64,000 bases of DNA from Bradyrhizobium frederickii (GTDB taxonomy: Bacteria > Pseudomonadota > Alphaproteobacteria > Rhizobiales > Xanthobacteraceae), in NCBI RefSeq assembly GCF_004570865.1, contig NZ_SPQS01000027.1:1-64000 (forward strand). The letters run 5' to 3'. The stretch's first letter is position 1; the number at the start of each line of letters is the position of its first letter. The notes under the pieces are model-generated. The model was not told where the DNA came from. It made no database searches and was given only the letters and a program-made list of their open reading frames with translations. This document shows, one piece after another, positions 25,065 through 33,618 of the stretch. Both the position numbers and the translations under genes were made by a program.

Positions 25065-26249
25065 ATGACAGACGCATCGACACTTTATGACACCGCCGTG
25101 ATCGGCGGCGGGCCGGCGGGACTTGCCGCGGCGATCGCGCTGGCACAGGCCGGTGCCCGGACCGCATTGGTGGCACGCCGCGTTCCTTATGCCGATAACC
25201 GCACCACGGCGTTGCTCGGCGCCTCCATCGACCTGTTGGAGACGCTCGAGGTCTGGTCGCGCTGCAAGGACAAGGCGGCCGCGCTCGAGGTCATGCGCCT
25301 CGTCGACGACACCGGCCGGCTGTTCCGCGCGCCGGAGGTCCGCTTCTCCTGTCATGAAATCTCGCTCGACGCCTTCGGCTACAACATCGACAACCGCTCG
25401 CTGATGCTGGCGCTGGAGGAGCGTGCGGCCGAGCTGCCCAATCTCGTCCGTTTCGACGACGAGGCCGAGAGCATCGTCATCGAGGCCGACGACGTCGCAA
25501 TCCGCACGGCCTCCGCACAGTTTCTCACTGCCCGCCTCGTGGTCGGCGCCGACGGCCGGCATTCGCTGTGCCGGGAGGCTGCCGGCATCGAGGTGACGCG
25601 GCGCGAGCTCAACCAGACCGCGCTGACCTTCAACGTCAGCCACGCGCGGCCGCATCGCAACGTCTCGACCGAGTTCCATACGCCGCACGGACCTTGCGTG
25701 TTCGTGCCCCTGCCCGGCGACCGCTCCAGCGTCGTCTGGGTCTCGGCTCCGGCCGAGGCCGAGCGGTTGCGGAGCCTTGATGACGCCGAGCTGTCCGCAG
25801 CGGTCGAGAAGCAGTCGCATTCGATTCTGGGACGCATGAGTGTCGAGCCCGGGCGCAACCTGTTCCCGCTGGCGATCGAACGCCCAAAATCCTTCGGCCG
25901 CGACCGCATCGCGCTGGTCGGCGAAGCCGCCCATGTGGTTCCCCCGATCGGCGCGCAGGGCCTCAATCTCGGCCTGCGCGATGCCGCCGACATCGCGCGG
26001 CTCGCCGGCGAAGCCGTCGCTGCGGGCCAGGATCCCGGCGCGAACGAGGTGCTCACGCGCTACGACCGGGCGCGGCGTCCGGACATCCTGAGCCGCACGT
26101 TTGCGATCGACATCGCCAACCGTTCCCTGCTCAACGATTTCCTGCCGCTGCAGCCGGTCCGCGCCGTCGGCATGCACCTGCTCGGCGCCATCGGCCCGCT
26201 TCGGCGCTTTGCGATGCGCGAGGGCCTGACGCCGACCTGGCGAAGGTAG
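25065..26249 (+). CDS. UbiH/UbiF/VisC-family FAD-dependent hydroxylase
   Basis: 394 aa from the ATG at 25065; an ATG at 25053 adds four residues. Seen: TAVIGGGPAGLAAAIALAQAGA (FAD Rossmann motif, residues about 10-30), RTTALLGASIDLLE, VVGADGRHSLCR (DG motif) and GEAAHVVPPIGAQGLNLGLRDA (second FAD motif). This is the architecture of the aromatic hydroxylases of ubiquinone synthesis. Which ring position it acts on cannot be told from sequence alone. Monocistronic and divergent from pcs. Confidence 0.85.
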   Translation: MTDASTLYDTAVIGGGPAGLAAAIALAQAGARTALVARRVPYADNRTTALLGASIDLLETLEVWSRCKDKAAALEVMRLVDDTGRLFRAPEVRFSCHEISLDAFGYNIDNRSLMLALEERAAELPNLVRFDDEAESIVIEADDVAIRTASAQFLTARLVVGADGRHSLCREAAGIEVTRRELNQTALTFNVSHARPHRNVSTEFHTPHGPCVFVPLPGDRSSVVWVSAPAEAERLRSLDDAELSAAVEKQSHSILGRMSVEPGRNLFPLAIERPKSFGRDRIALVGEAAHVVPPIGAQGLNLGLRDAADIARLAGEAVAAGQDPGANEVLTRYDRARRPDILSRTFAIDIANRSLLNDFLPLQPVRAVGMHLLGAIGPLRRFAMREGLTPTWRR

Positions 26250-26270
26250 TTTTGGCGACGGTAAGGCCCT

Positions 26271-27224
26271 TTACGGAAACGCCAGCCTTCCCGTCTGGAT
26301 CGCCCACATCACGCTGGTCAGCGTGACCACGGACGCGAAGGTCCCGAGCAGCACCGCGACGGAGGCGGATTCGATCCAGGCATCGTTCTGCCGGGCGATC
26401 ACGAACACGTTCAGCGCCGGTGGCAGCGAGGCCATCAGCACGGCGGTGGCGGCCCAGGGCTGCGCGAACGGTCCGAACGCGAGCATCAGGCCGAACGCCA
26501 CGAGCGGGTGGACCAGCAGCTTGATCGCGATCACACCCGGCACTTCCCATGGGACGCGGTCGAACGGGCGCAGTGCCACGGTCACACCGAGCACGAACAG
26601 CGCGGTCGGGGCCGCCGCGTTCTGCAGGAAGGTGATGGTGCGATCGAGCGCGACGGGCATCTCGATATGCAAGGCTGCGACGGCCGCGCCAAAGCAGGCC
26701 GACATGATCAGCGGGTTGAGCACGATCTGCTTCAGCACGACGCCGAAGGCGTGCACGATCGAGGGATGATCGCGGTCGGAGAGCTCGATCAGCAGCGGCA
26801 CGATGGTGAACAGGAAGATGCTGTCGCAGCAGAAGATCAGCGCGGTCGGCGCCGCGGCCTTGCTGCCGAGCACGGCGAGCGCCAGCCCCGGCCCCATATA
26901 GCCGATATTGCCGTAGCCGCCGGACAGGCCTGCGAGCGTCGCCTCGCGCAATGTCAGCCGGCCGAAAACCTTGCCCACGACCAGCGCCAGGGTGAACGCG
27001 GCGACGGTGGACAGCGTGGTCGCGACCAGGAACGGCGGGTTGTTCAATTCCGAGAACGGCGTCTTGGACATGATCGCAAACAGCAGCGCCGGCAGCGACA
27101 CGTAGAGCAGAAAGAAGTTCATCCAGGCGAGGCCTGATTCTGGCAGGGATTTGGCCTTGCCACACGCGAAACCGACAAAGATCAGGCCGAAATAAGGTAG
27201 CGCCAGATTGAGGATATCGAGCAT
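26271..27224 (-). CDS. Auxin efflux carrier (AEC) family transporter
   Basis: 317 aa with about ten transmembrane helices in two repeats. The start MLDILNLALPYFGLIFVGFACGK and the central GGYGNIGYMGPGLAL (end of first repeat) are typical of AEC/BASS-like permeases, as is the second-half MASLPPALNVFVIARQN. Bacterial members move small organic acids or auxin-like compounds out of the cell; substrate not predictable here. I start at 27224 because it begins the first helix; 28 upstream codons overlap the hspQ promoter region. Convergent with the UbiH-like gene, 21 bases apart. Confidence 0.85.
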   Translation of the reverse strand: MLDILNLALPYFGLIFVGFACGKAKSLPESGLAWMNFFLLYVSLPALLFAIMSKTPFSELNNPPFLVATTLSTVAAFTLALVVGKVFGRLTLREATLAGLSGGYGNIGYMGPGLALAVLGSKAAAPTALIFCCDSIFLFTIVPLLIELSDRDHPSIVHAFGVVLKQIVLNPLIMSACFGAAVAALHIEMPVALDRTITFLQNAAAPTALFVLGVTVALRPFDRVPWEVPGVIAIKLLVHPLVAFGLMLAFGPFAQPWAATAVLMASLPPALNVFVIARQNDAWIESASVAVLLGTFASVVTLTSVMWAIQTGRLAFP

Positions 27225-27330
27225 TGATGAAGTGTTTTCTGAAGACCTGGGGGCTATCTGCCCCTCAAGTGAACGCCAATTCCAGATCAGGCCACTAGCA
27301 TCGGCCACAATCCTGGTCTATCGACGGGGA

Positions 27331-27663
27331 ATGATTAAAGCGCGGACCGCCAAATTCCAGATCGGACAGGTCGTGCGCCACCGGATCTTCTCGTTCCGGG
27401 GCGTCATCTTCGACATCGATCCGGAATTCAACAACACCGAGGAGTGGTGGCTGTCGATCCCCGAGGAGGTGCGGCCGCACAAGGATCAGCCGTTCTATCA
27501 CCTGCTCGCGGAGAATGCGGAGTCCGAGTACGTCGCCTACGTCTCCGAGCAGAACCTGCTGCCGGACGATTCCGGCGAGCCGGTCCGGCATTCCCAGGTG
27601 GCCGAGATCTTCATCAAGAACAAGGATGGCGGCTACCGCCCGCGTAATCCCTCACTGAATTGA
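27331..27663 (+). CDS. hspQ: Heat shock protein HspQ (hemimethylated-DNA-binding family)
   Basis: 110 aa. KFQIGQVVRHRIFSFRGVIFDIDPEF at the start, WWLSIPEEVRPHKDQPFYHLLAEN in the middle and YVAYVSEQNLLPDDSGEPVRH are the HspQ/YccV hallmarks. The protein is a small beta-barrel; in enterobacteria it is a specificity factor for Lon protease and influences DnaA level. Start at 27331; upstream codons in the same frame are not conserved-looking. A bidirectional terminator follows 23 bases after the stop. Confidence 0.93.
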   Translation: MIKARTAKFQIGQVVRHRIFSFRGVIFDIDPEFNNTEEWWLSIPEEVRPHKDQPFYHLLAENAESEYVAYVSEQNLLPDDSGEPVRHSQVAEIFIKNKDGGYRPRNPSLN

Positions 27664-27686
27664 GTCGCACCGACAGGCGATCGACA

Positions 27687-27715
27687 AAAAAGGCGCTCGA
27701 TATGAGCGCCTTTTT
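27687..27715. terminator. Bidirectional intrinsic terminator between hspQ and the IalB-like gene
   Basis: AAAAAGGCGCTC (27687-27698) pairs perfectly with GAGCGCCTTTTT (27704-27715) around a five-base loop. Because the stem begins with A and ends with T runs, it can end transcription in both directions, from hspQ and from the convergent IalB-family gene. Confidence 0.9.
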
Positions 27716-27737
27716 CATGTCCGGGATTTGCTCCCGA

Positions 27738-28556
27738 CTACTTCTGAGCAGCCGGTGGTGTACCGGGAGGCGTACCCTGCTGCTCGAGCTTCTTGCGCTG
27801 CTCTTCGGCCTTCTTCTGAAGCTCTTCCTGGAGCTTCTTCTGGGTTTCCTCGAACACCTTCGGATCGGTCGGCGGACCGTCATAGGCCTTCTGGAATTCG
27901 CCGGTGAGCGGCAGCGGCAGGGTCAGCGGCGCGCCATTGGCGTTGATCGCCTGGACAACGAGATTCTGGCCCTTCTTCATGTTGTTGATGAGCTCGGGCG
28001 TCGCCTCGTAGTCCGACATGCAGCCGTTCTGGAAGCAGATCACATAGGGTTGCTGCAGCGGCGCGTTGCTGTCGACGATGATGCGGGTGCCGTGCACGAG
28101 CTGCATGCCGAGCGGCAGCGTCACGCGCAGGATCTTCTTCGGCTCGCCTTCCGGCTCGATGATCACGGCGGCGATGACCGGCTGGCCCGATTCGATGCGG
28201 CCGTCCTTGCCGGTGAAGCAGACCTGCTTGGCGTTGGCGTCCTGGCCCTTGAGGCAGAACTTGGTCCAGGGGGCATAGATCAGCTGGATCTGCTGATCGG
28301 CCGGCTGGGCTGCGCCCTGCTGCGCCGGAGCGCCCTGGGCGGGAGCCGGCTGGGCGGGCGCCTGAGCGGTCGGCGCCTTGGGGGCAGCCTTGGGCGTCGC
28401 CTTCGGGGCCGGAGCCGCCTTGGGCGCGCCGGGGGCCGGCGCCGGCGCCGGGGTCTGGGCCTCGGCGGCAAACGGGACGGCCAATGCCGTCGCCGTCAAC
28501 AAGGCGAGAATTCGCCCGCGCGGCCGGGCGGACGCGGCCAAGTAACGGAAATTCAT
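27738..28556 (-). CDS. Invasion-associated locus B (IalB) family exported protein
   Basis: 272 aa. A long basic signal peptide (MNFRYLAASARPRGR, then LLTATALAVPFAAEAQ) is followed by an Ala/Pro/Lys/Gln-rich linker (about 35-85). The IalB domain (about 88-225) includes WTKFCLKGQDANAKQVCF and CFQNGCMSDYEA, giving two Cys pairs for disulphides. It ends with a charged helical tail (FEETQKKLQEELQKKAEEQ) of likely coiled-coil form and a Pro-rich end. Family members are periplasmic or outer-membrane-associated; in Bartonella IalB aids host-cell invasion, in rhizobia the role is unknown. Confidence 0.85.
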   Translation of the reverse strand: MNFRYLAASARPRGRILALLTATALAVPFAAEAQTPAPAPAPGAPKAAPAPKATPKAAPKAPTAQAPAQPAPAQGAPAQQGAAQPADQQIQLIYAPWTKFCLKGQDANAKQVCFTGKDGRIESGQPVIAAVIIEPEGEPKKILRVTLPLGMQLVHGTRIIVDSNAPLQQPYVICFQNGCMSDYEATPELINNMKKGQNLVVQAINANGAPLTLPLPLTGEFQKAYDGPPTDPKVFEETQKKLQEELQKKAEEQRKKLEQQGTPPGTPPAAQK

Positions 28557-28817
28557 TGCGGAAAACCCTTTCTGAACGGGAAGTGCCCGAACCGCTCCGA
28601 CGCATCGAACCTGGCCGCGTTGGGCGCGGCTCTCTCCCCGTCAATTGAGGCGGATAAGTGACGGGCTCGACGCTCTTGCGCGATCGGGTGCCTTCTTAAC
28701 GTGGCCGACGAAAAGATCAATGCCGACAAGCGCCTTTGGCCACACCCGTAGCTGCGTCCGGGGAAATTCCCTGTGATAGGATTCGAGGCGCGCCCGTCCT
28801 CGAATCAACCTGTGCTG

Positions 28818-30680
28818 ATGTTCATGTTCCAACGCCTCGTCGAGGGCCCCGGTGTCCGCCTTTGCGTCCTGGTGCTCGCCTCTGCCCTTGTCCTGGGCTT
28901 TGGTGGCGGAGTGTCGATGGGCGCGGCACGGGCCGAGCAAGCCCATGCCATTGCCATGCACGGCAAGCCGGCGATGCCGGCCGATTTCACCCATATGCCC
29001 TACGTCAATCCGGATGCGCCCAAGGGCGGCCGCTTGACCTGGGGTATTCTCGGAACCTTTGACAGCCTCAATCCCTTCATCGTCAAGGGACTGGCCGTGC
29101 AGCAGATGCGCAGCTACGTGGTCGAGAGCCTGCTCGCGCGCGGCAATGACGAGCCGTTCACGCTCTATGGCCTGCTCGCCAAGAGCGTCGAAACCAATGA
29201 CGAGCGGAGCTTCGTCACGTTCCGTCTCGATCCGCGCGCCCGTTTCTCCGACGGCAAGCAGGTCGCGGCCGAGGACGTGCTGTTCTCCTGGCAGCTGCTG
29301 CGCGACCACGGCCGGCCGAACCACCGGCAATACTACACCAAGGTCGTCAGGGCCGAGGCGCCCGATCCCCTCACCGTCCGCTTCGACCTCGCAGGCGCCA
29401 ATGATCGCGAGCTGCCGCTGATCCTCGGCCTGATGCCGATCCTGCCGAAGCACGCGGTCGACGTCGCAACCTTCGAGGAGACGACGCTGACGAGCCCGAT
29501 CGGCTCCGGCCCCTATCGCGTCACGGCGGTGAAGGCAGGCGCCAGCGTGACGCTGACCCGCAATCCCGATTATTGGGGCCGCGACCTGCCCATCAATCGC
29601 GGGCTCTACAATTTCGACGAGATCCGGCTCGACTATTTTCGCGAGGCCAACGGCCAGTTCGAAGCCTTCAAGCGCGGCCTCTACGATTTCCGCGTCGAGC
29701 ACGAACCGCTGCGCTGGCACGACGGCTACGACTTTCCGGCCGCGAGAAGCGGCGAGGTGGTCCGTGACACCGTGAAGCCGGGCTTGCCGCAGCCCTCCGA
29801 ATTCCTGGTGTTCAACACGCGCCGCCCGATCTTCGCCGACATCCGCGTGCGTCAGGCGCTGACGCTGCTGTTCGATTTCGAGCTGGTCAACCGCAACTAC
29901 TTTTTCGGGCTCTATTCGCGCGTTGCCGGCTATTTCGCCGGCTCCGACCTCTCGGCCTATGGCCGGCCGGCGGACGCGCCCGAACGTGAGCTTCTCAAAC
30001 CGTTCGCCGCTCGCATTGCGCCCGACATCATGGACGGCAGCTACCGCCTTCCCGTGACCGACGGATCGGGACGCGACCGCACGACGCTGCGCGCGGCGCT
30101 GAAACTGTTGTCGGAGGCCGGCTACGATCTCGACGGCACGGTGCTGCGCAACCGCGCGACGAGAGTACCCTTCACCTTCGAGATCCTGGTCACGACCCGC
30201 GACCAGGAGCGTATCGCACTTGCGTTCCAGCGCGACCTCAAGCGGGCCGGCATCGAGCCGAGCGTGCGCTCGGTCGATCCCGTGCAGTTCGACCAGCGCC
30301 GTCTGGCTTACGAATTCGACATGATCCAGAACCGCTGGGACCAGTCGCTGTCGCCCGGCAACGAGCAATATTTCTACTGGGGCAGCGCGGCCGCGGACAA
30401 TCCGGGGACCCGCAACTACATGGGCGCCAGGGATCCGGCGGTCGATGCCATGATCGCCGCCCTGCTCGAGGCCCGTGAACATACGGATTTCGTCTCGTCG
30501 GTGCGGGCGCTCGACCGCGCTCTGATCTCGGGCTTCTACACAATCCCCCTGTTTAACGTATCCGAGCAATGGATCGCGCGCTGGAATCGGATAGAATGGC
30601 CCAAGGCCACCTCGCTCTCAGGCTATTTGCCGGAGACCTGGTGGGCGAAGGGGCAGAAGCAAGCCACTCAAGCAAAGTGA
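28818..30680 (+). CDS. Extracellular solute-binding protein, peptide/YejA type
   Basis: 620 aa, SBP family 5. Signal peptide LCVLVLASALVLGFGGG to ARAEQ, then HAIAMHGKPAMPADF, typical of YejA-like proteins. The core shows GTFDSLNPFIVKG, FRLDPRARFSDGKQVAAEDVLFSW, SPIGSGPYRV and NPDYWGRDLPINRG. It binds peptides or related compounds in the periplasm. A GTG at 28773 would add 15 residues. No permease or ATPase gene follows, so it must use a transporter encoded elsewhere; the next gene is an adenylation-like protein four bases away. The 261 bases before it (28557-28817) show no feature. Confidence 0.85.
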   Translation: MFMFQRLVEGPGVRLCVLVLASALVLGFGGGVSMGAARAEQAHAIAMHGKPAMPADFTHMPYVNPDAPKGGRLTWGILGTFDSLNPFIVKGLAVQQMRSYVVESLLARGNDEPFTLYGLLAKSVETNDERSFVTFRLDPRARFSDGKQVAAEDVLFSWQLLRDHGRPNHRQYYTKVVRAEAPDPLTVRFDLAGANDRELPLILGLMPILPKHAVDVATFEETTLTSPIGSGPYRVTAVKAGASVTLTRNPDYWGRDLPINRGLYNFDEIRLDYFREANGQFEAFKRGLYDFRVEHEPLRWHDGYDFPAARSGEVVRDTVKPGLPQPSEFLVFNTRRPIFADIRVRQALTLLFDFELVNRNYFFGLYSRVAGYFAGSDLSAYGRPADAPERELLKPFAARIAPDIMDGSYRLPVTDGSGRDRTTLRAALKLLSEAGYDLDGTVLRNRATRVPFTFEILVTTRDQERIALAFQRDLKRAGIEPSVRSVDPVQFDQRRLAYEFDMIQNRWDQSLSPGNEQYFYWGSAAADNPGTRNYMGARDPAVDAMIAALLEAREHTDFVSSVRALDRALISGFYTIPLFNVSEQWIARWNRIEWPKATSLSGYLPETWWAKGQKQATQAK

Positions 30681-30684
30681 CGCC

Positions 30685-32187
30685 GTGAACCAGCCAGCAA
30701 TATCGCCGACGCTCGACACGCTGTTTCAGCGCACGCTGCTCCGGCAGCCGCATGCGCTCGCTTTGCTCGATCCCCTCAACAAGGCACGCATCACCGGGCA
30801 CCAGCCGCGGCGGATGACCTATGCCGAGGTCGACACGGCCATCGAGGCGCTGTCGGCACATTTCGTTGAATCGGGCTTGCCGGCCAACTCCGTCATCGCG
30901 ATCCAGCTGCCCAACACGATCGAGTTCGTGCTGACGGTGCTCGCCGCCCATCGCGCCGGCCTCGTCGTTGCCGTGCTGCCGCTCTTGTGGCGCCATGCGG
31001 AGCTGACCGCCGCGCTCAACCGCACCGCGGCCCGTGCCATCGTCACCATGAGCAAGGTCGACGGCACGAGCTATGCCGATCTCGCGATGCATGCGGCCGC
31101 CGAGGCCTTCTCGATCCGTCACGTCTGCGGCTTCGGTACCGACCTGCCCGAAGGCATGGCGTCGCTCGACGACGTGCTGGCGCGTCCGCCAGGGACCACG
31201 CGCGCCGTGATCCAGGACGGCCGCAAGGCGGCGATGATCTCCTTCGACGTCACCGCGGAAGGCTTTCGTCCGGTGCCGCGGCCGCATTTCAGCTTGATCG
31301 CCGGCGGGCTCGCGATGTCGCTGGAAGCCGATATCCGGCAGGGCGCGACATTGATGGCGGCGTTCGCGCCGATGTCGTTCGCCGGCCTCGCCTCCTCGCT
31401 CGCGGTTTGGCTGCTCTCCGGCGGCGCCCTGGCACTGCATCATCCGTTCGAGATCGAGGTGCTGGAGCAGCAGATCAACGAGCATGGTTGTGAGGTGCTG
31501 ATCGCGCCGGCGCAGCTGGCCTTGCGGCTCGGCGATTCCGACTTGGCGGCGCGGATGCCGTCCTTGCGCAACGTCATCGGCCTGTGGCGCGCGCCCGAGC
31601 AGGTGGCAGCGAGCGATGCCTGGATCGCCCCGCATGCGCCGCTGACCGACGTCTATCTGTTCGGCGAGGCCGGCCTGTTCGGTGCCCGCCGCGGCGAGGA
31701 CGGCATGCCAGTCGCGGTGATGCCCGGGCCGCACGGCGCCCCGCGTGAGCAGTCCGGTTCCTCCATCGCCGGCGAAATCCTGCTGACGCCGAAGGGCACG
31801 CTCGGCCTGCGCGGCGCGATGGTGCCGATTGCGGCCTATGCCCCGCCGCAGCCGGTCGGTGAAACCCTGACGGCGCAGCCGCCGCGCGACTATGTCGACA
31901 CCGGCTATGCCGCGCGGCTCGACCGCCCGAGCGGCGCAATCTGCATCACCGCGCCCCCCTCCGGCATCATGGCCGTCGGCGGCTACCGCTTCCTCTCCAA
32001 CGATTTGCAGGAATGGGCCCGCCGGCTCGGCCAGGGCGCCCTCCTCACCGCGCTGCCCGACCGGCTTTCCGGTCACAGGCTGGCCGGACGCGCCCAGGAC
32101 AATGCCCGCGCCCGCGAGGCGCTCAGCGAGCTCGGGCTTAACCCACTGATGGTCGAAGCTTTTCGCGATCGCTCCGGGCCGGTCTAG
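30685..32187 (+). CDS. Degenerate ANL-superfamily (AMP-binding) protein
   Basis: 500 aa. The N-terminal half follows acyl-CoA synthetases (MTYAEVDTAIEALSAHFVESGL, VIAIQLPNTIEFVLTVLAAHRAG, GATLMAAFAPMSF). However, the phosphate loop TSGTTGxPK is replaced by FDVTAEGFRP, the YGxTE motif is reduced to FGEAGLF, TGD is TGYAARLD, and the C-terminal catalytic Lys motif is missing. Adenylating activity is therefore doubtful; it may bind an acyl or peptide ligand or act as a regulator. It starts with GTG four bases after the solute-binding protein gene, so the two are probably one transcript. Confidence 0.7.
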   Translation: MNQPAISPTLDTLFQRTLLRQPHALALLDPLNKARITGHQPRRMTYAEVDTAIEALSAHFVESGLPANSVIAIQLPNTIEFVLTVLAAHRAGLVVAVLPLLWRHAELTAALNRTAARAIVTMSKVDGTSYADLAMHAAAEAFSIRHVCGFGTDLPEGMASLDDVLARPPGTTRAVIQDGRKAAMISFDVTAEGFRPVPRPHFSLIAGGLAMSLEADIRQGATLMAAFAPMSFAGLASSLAVWLLSGGALALHHPFEIEVLEQQINEHGCEVLIAPAQLALRLGDSDLAARMPSLRNVIGLWRAPEQVAASDAWIAPHAPLTDVYLFGEAGLFGARRGEDGMPVAVMPGPHGAPREQSGSSIAGEILLTPKGTLGLRGAMVPIAAYAPPQPVGETLTAQPPRDYVDTGYAARLDRPSGAICITAPPSGIMAVGGYRFLSNDLQEWARRLGQGALLTALPDRLSGHRLAGRAQDNARAREALSELGLNPLMVEAFRDRSGPV

Positions 32188-32272
32188 GCGCAGTTTCGCC
32201 TGATATGTTGACGCCGCATTAAGGCGGCCGAACTAGATTGCGTGGCATCTGTTGCGTCATCAGAGTTTCCCA

Positions 32273-33496
32273 ATGTCCCAGTCGGGCCCGATCCTCTTTG
32301 TGTCCAATGCCGATCGGCCGCCCTTCGTTGCGGCGCTGGACGAGGCCCGGCTGTTTCCCGTGGTCGATACCGACTGGGCCAGCGCGGCACGCGCGGTCGA
32401 AGAGGTGCAGCCAGCGGCCATTCTCGCTGCGATGCATGGCGGACACGAGCCGCATATGGCTGCGCTGGCAAGGAAGATCGCCGAGCAATCGCCTTATCTT
32501 CCTTTTGTCGCCGTGGATGCGGCGGGCACGCTGCCTCACAACGCCCTGCCCTTCTCCTCGCGCGGCGGCAATCCCGACCGCCTGATCGCACGGCTTCGCG
32601 CCGCACTGCGCGTGCGCACGCTCCATGCCACCGTGCTGCGCCGGCTGCCCGAAGTGAAAGTCGCGCTGCCGCAAGGTGATCCCGCCCGCGATGCCACCGT
32701 GCTCCTGATCGGCCGCGGCGCCGCCTATCCCGCATTGTCCGTCGCGCTCGGCGAACGCGTCGGCGTCGTCGGCGCGCTCTCGATCGAGGCCGCCGCGAAG
32801 CACCTCAACACCCGCGACCTCGACGGCGTGGTCCTTGCCGAGGGTTTTACCGCGCGCGTCACCGATGCCTTTCTCACTGTGCTCGCCGAGGACACCCGCT
32901 TCCGCAGCCTGCCGGTGATCGTCACCGCGCATCAGCTGACGCAGGCTTACGATTTGCCAAATCTCGAGCTGATCCCGGGCGAGCCGGCCAAGGTCGCGGC
33001 CAATGCGTTGCCCCTGATCCGCCAGCACGCGATGGAAGCGCAATTGAGCCGCACGCTGCGCTCGATCGATGCCGGCGGCTGGCTCGACCCGCGCAGCGGC
33101 CTGCTCACGGCGGAAGCCTTCGCCCGCGATTTTGCCAAGGCGGTCGAGCAGACGCTGGCCCGCGGCGGCGGTTTGTCCGTCGCGCGTTTCGCTTTCGACC
33201 CCGGCAATTCCCGCGCCCAGCTCGACGCCGCGCGCATCCTCAGCCGCCTGATGCGGCAGATGGATTTCGGTGTGGCGCAGAAGGACGGCTCGGTCATCGT
33301 CGTGTTCGCGGAGACCGACTTCCGCACGGCGCACATGATCGCGCGGCGTCTGTCGGCGGTGATGCGGCATACCTCGAACGGCAAGCACGAGATGCGCAGC
33401 GATCCCGTCGTCAGCGTGGACTCGCTGTCGCCCTCGGATACGGCGAGGTCGCTGCTGGCGCGGCTGTCGGCGGATGCGTCAAGGGCGGCGTCGTAA
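32273..33496 (+). CDS. GGDEF-fold protein without the GGDEF motif
   Basis: 407 aa. The N-terminal 120 residues (GPILFVSNADRPPFVAALDE, PVVDTDWASAARAVEEVQPAAILAA) look like a receiver fold, and a second receiver-like unit may span about 140-245. The C-terminus (about 265-400) has WLDPRSGLLTAEAFARDFAKAV, the entry to GGDEF domains, but where the active site should be it reads QKDGSVIVVFAETDF. Cyclic-di-GMP synthesis is therefore unlikely; a role as effector or scaffold is possible. Start at 32273 (MSQSGP). It follows the adenylation-like gene by 85 bases on the same strand. Confidence 0.65.
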   Translation: MSQSGPILFVSNADRPPFVAALDEARLFPVVDTDWASAARAVEEVQPAAILAAMHGGHEPHMAALARKIAEQSPYLPFVAVDAAGTLPHNALPFSSRGGNPDRLIARLRAALRVRTLHATVLRRLPEVKVALPQGDPARDATVLLIGRGAAYPALSVALGERVGVVGALSIEAAAKHLNTRDLDGVVLAEGFTARVTDAFLTVLAEDTRFRSLPVIVTAHQLTQAYDLPNLELIPGEPAKVAANALPLIRQHAMEAQLSRTLRSIDAGGWLDPRSGLLTAEAFARDFAKAVEQTLARGGGLSVARFAFDPGNSRAQLDAARILSRLMRQMDFGVAQKDGSVIVVFAETDFRTAHMIARRLSAVMRHTSNGKHEMRSDPVVSVDSLSPSDTARSLLARLSADASRAAS

Positions 33497-33510
33497 CCAC
33501 AACCTCGCTG

Positions 33511-33603
33511 CTGTAGGTTGGGCAAAGGCGCACGCGCGCCGTGCCCACCAGCTTTCCATGACGACAGAACGCGTGGGCACGCTTCGCTTTGCCCACCCTA
33601 CAG
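33511..33603. repeat. Dispersed palindrome, family A, fourth copy
   Basis: CTGTAGGTTGGGCAAAGGCG left arm and GCTTCGCTTTGCCCACCCTACAG right arm. Here the inner elements are swapped relative to the other copies: the CAAAGGCGCACGCGC side lies on the left. It sits between the convergent GGDEF-like and mfd genes. Confidence 0.85.
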
Positions 33604-33618
33604 CATCTCGCCTCGCGC

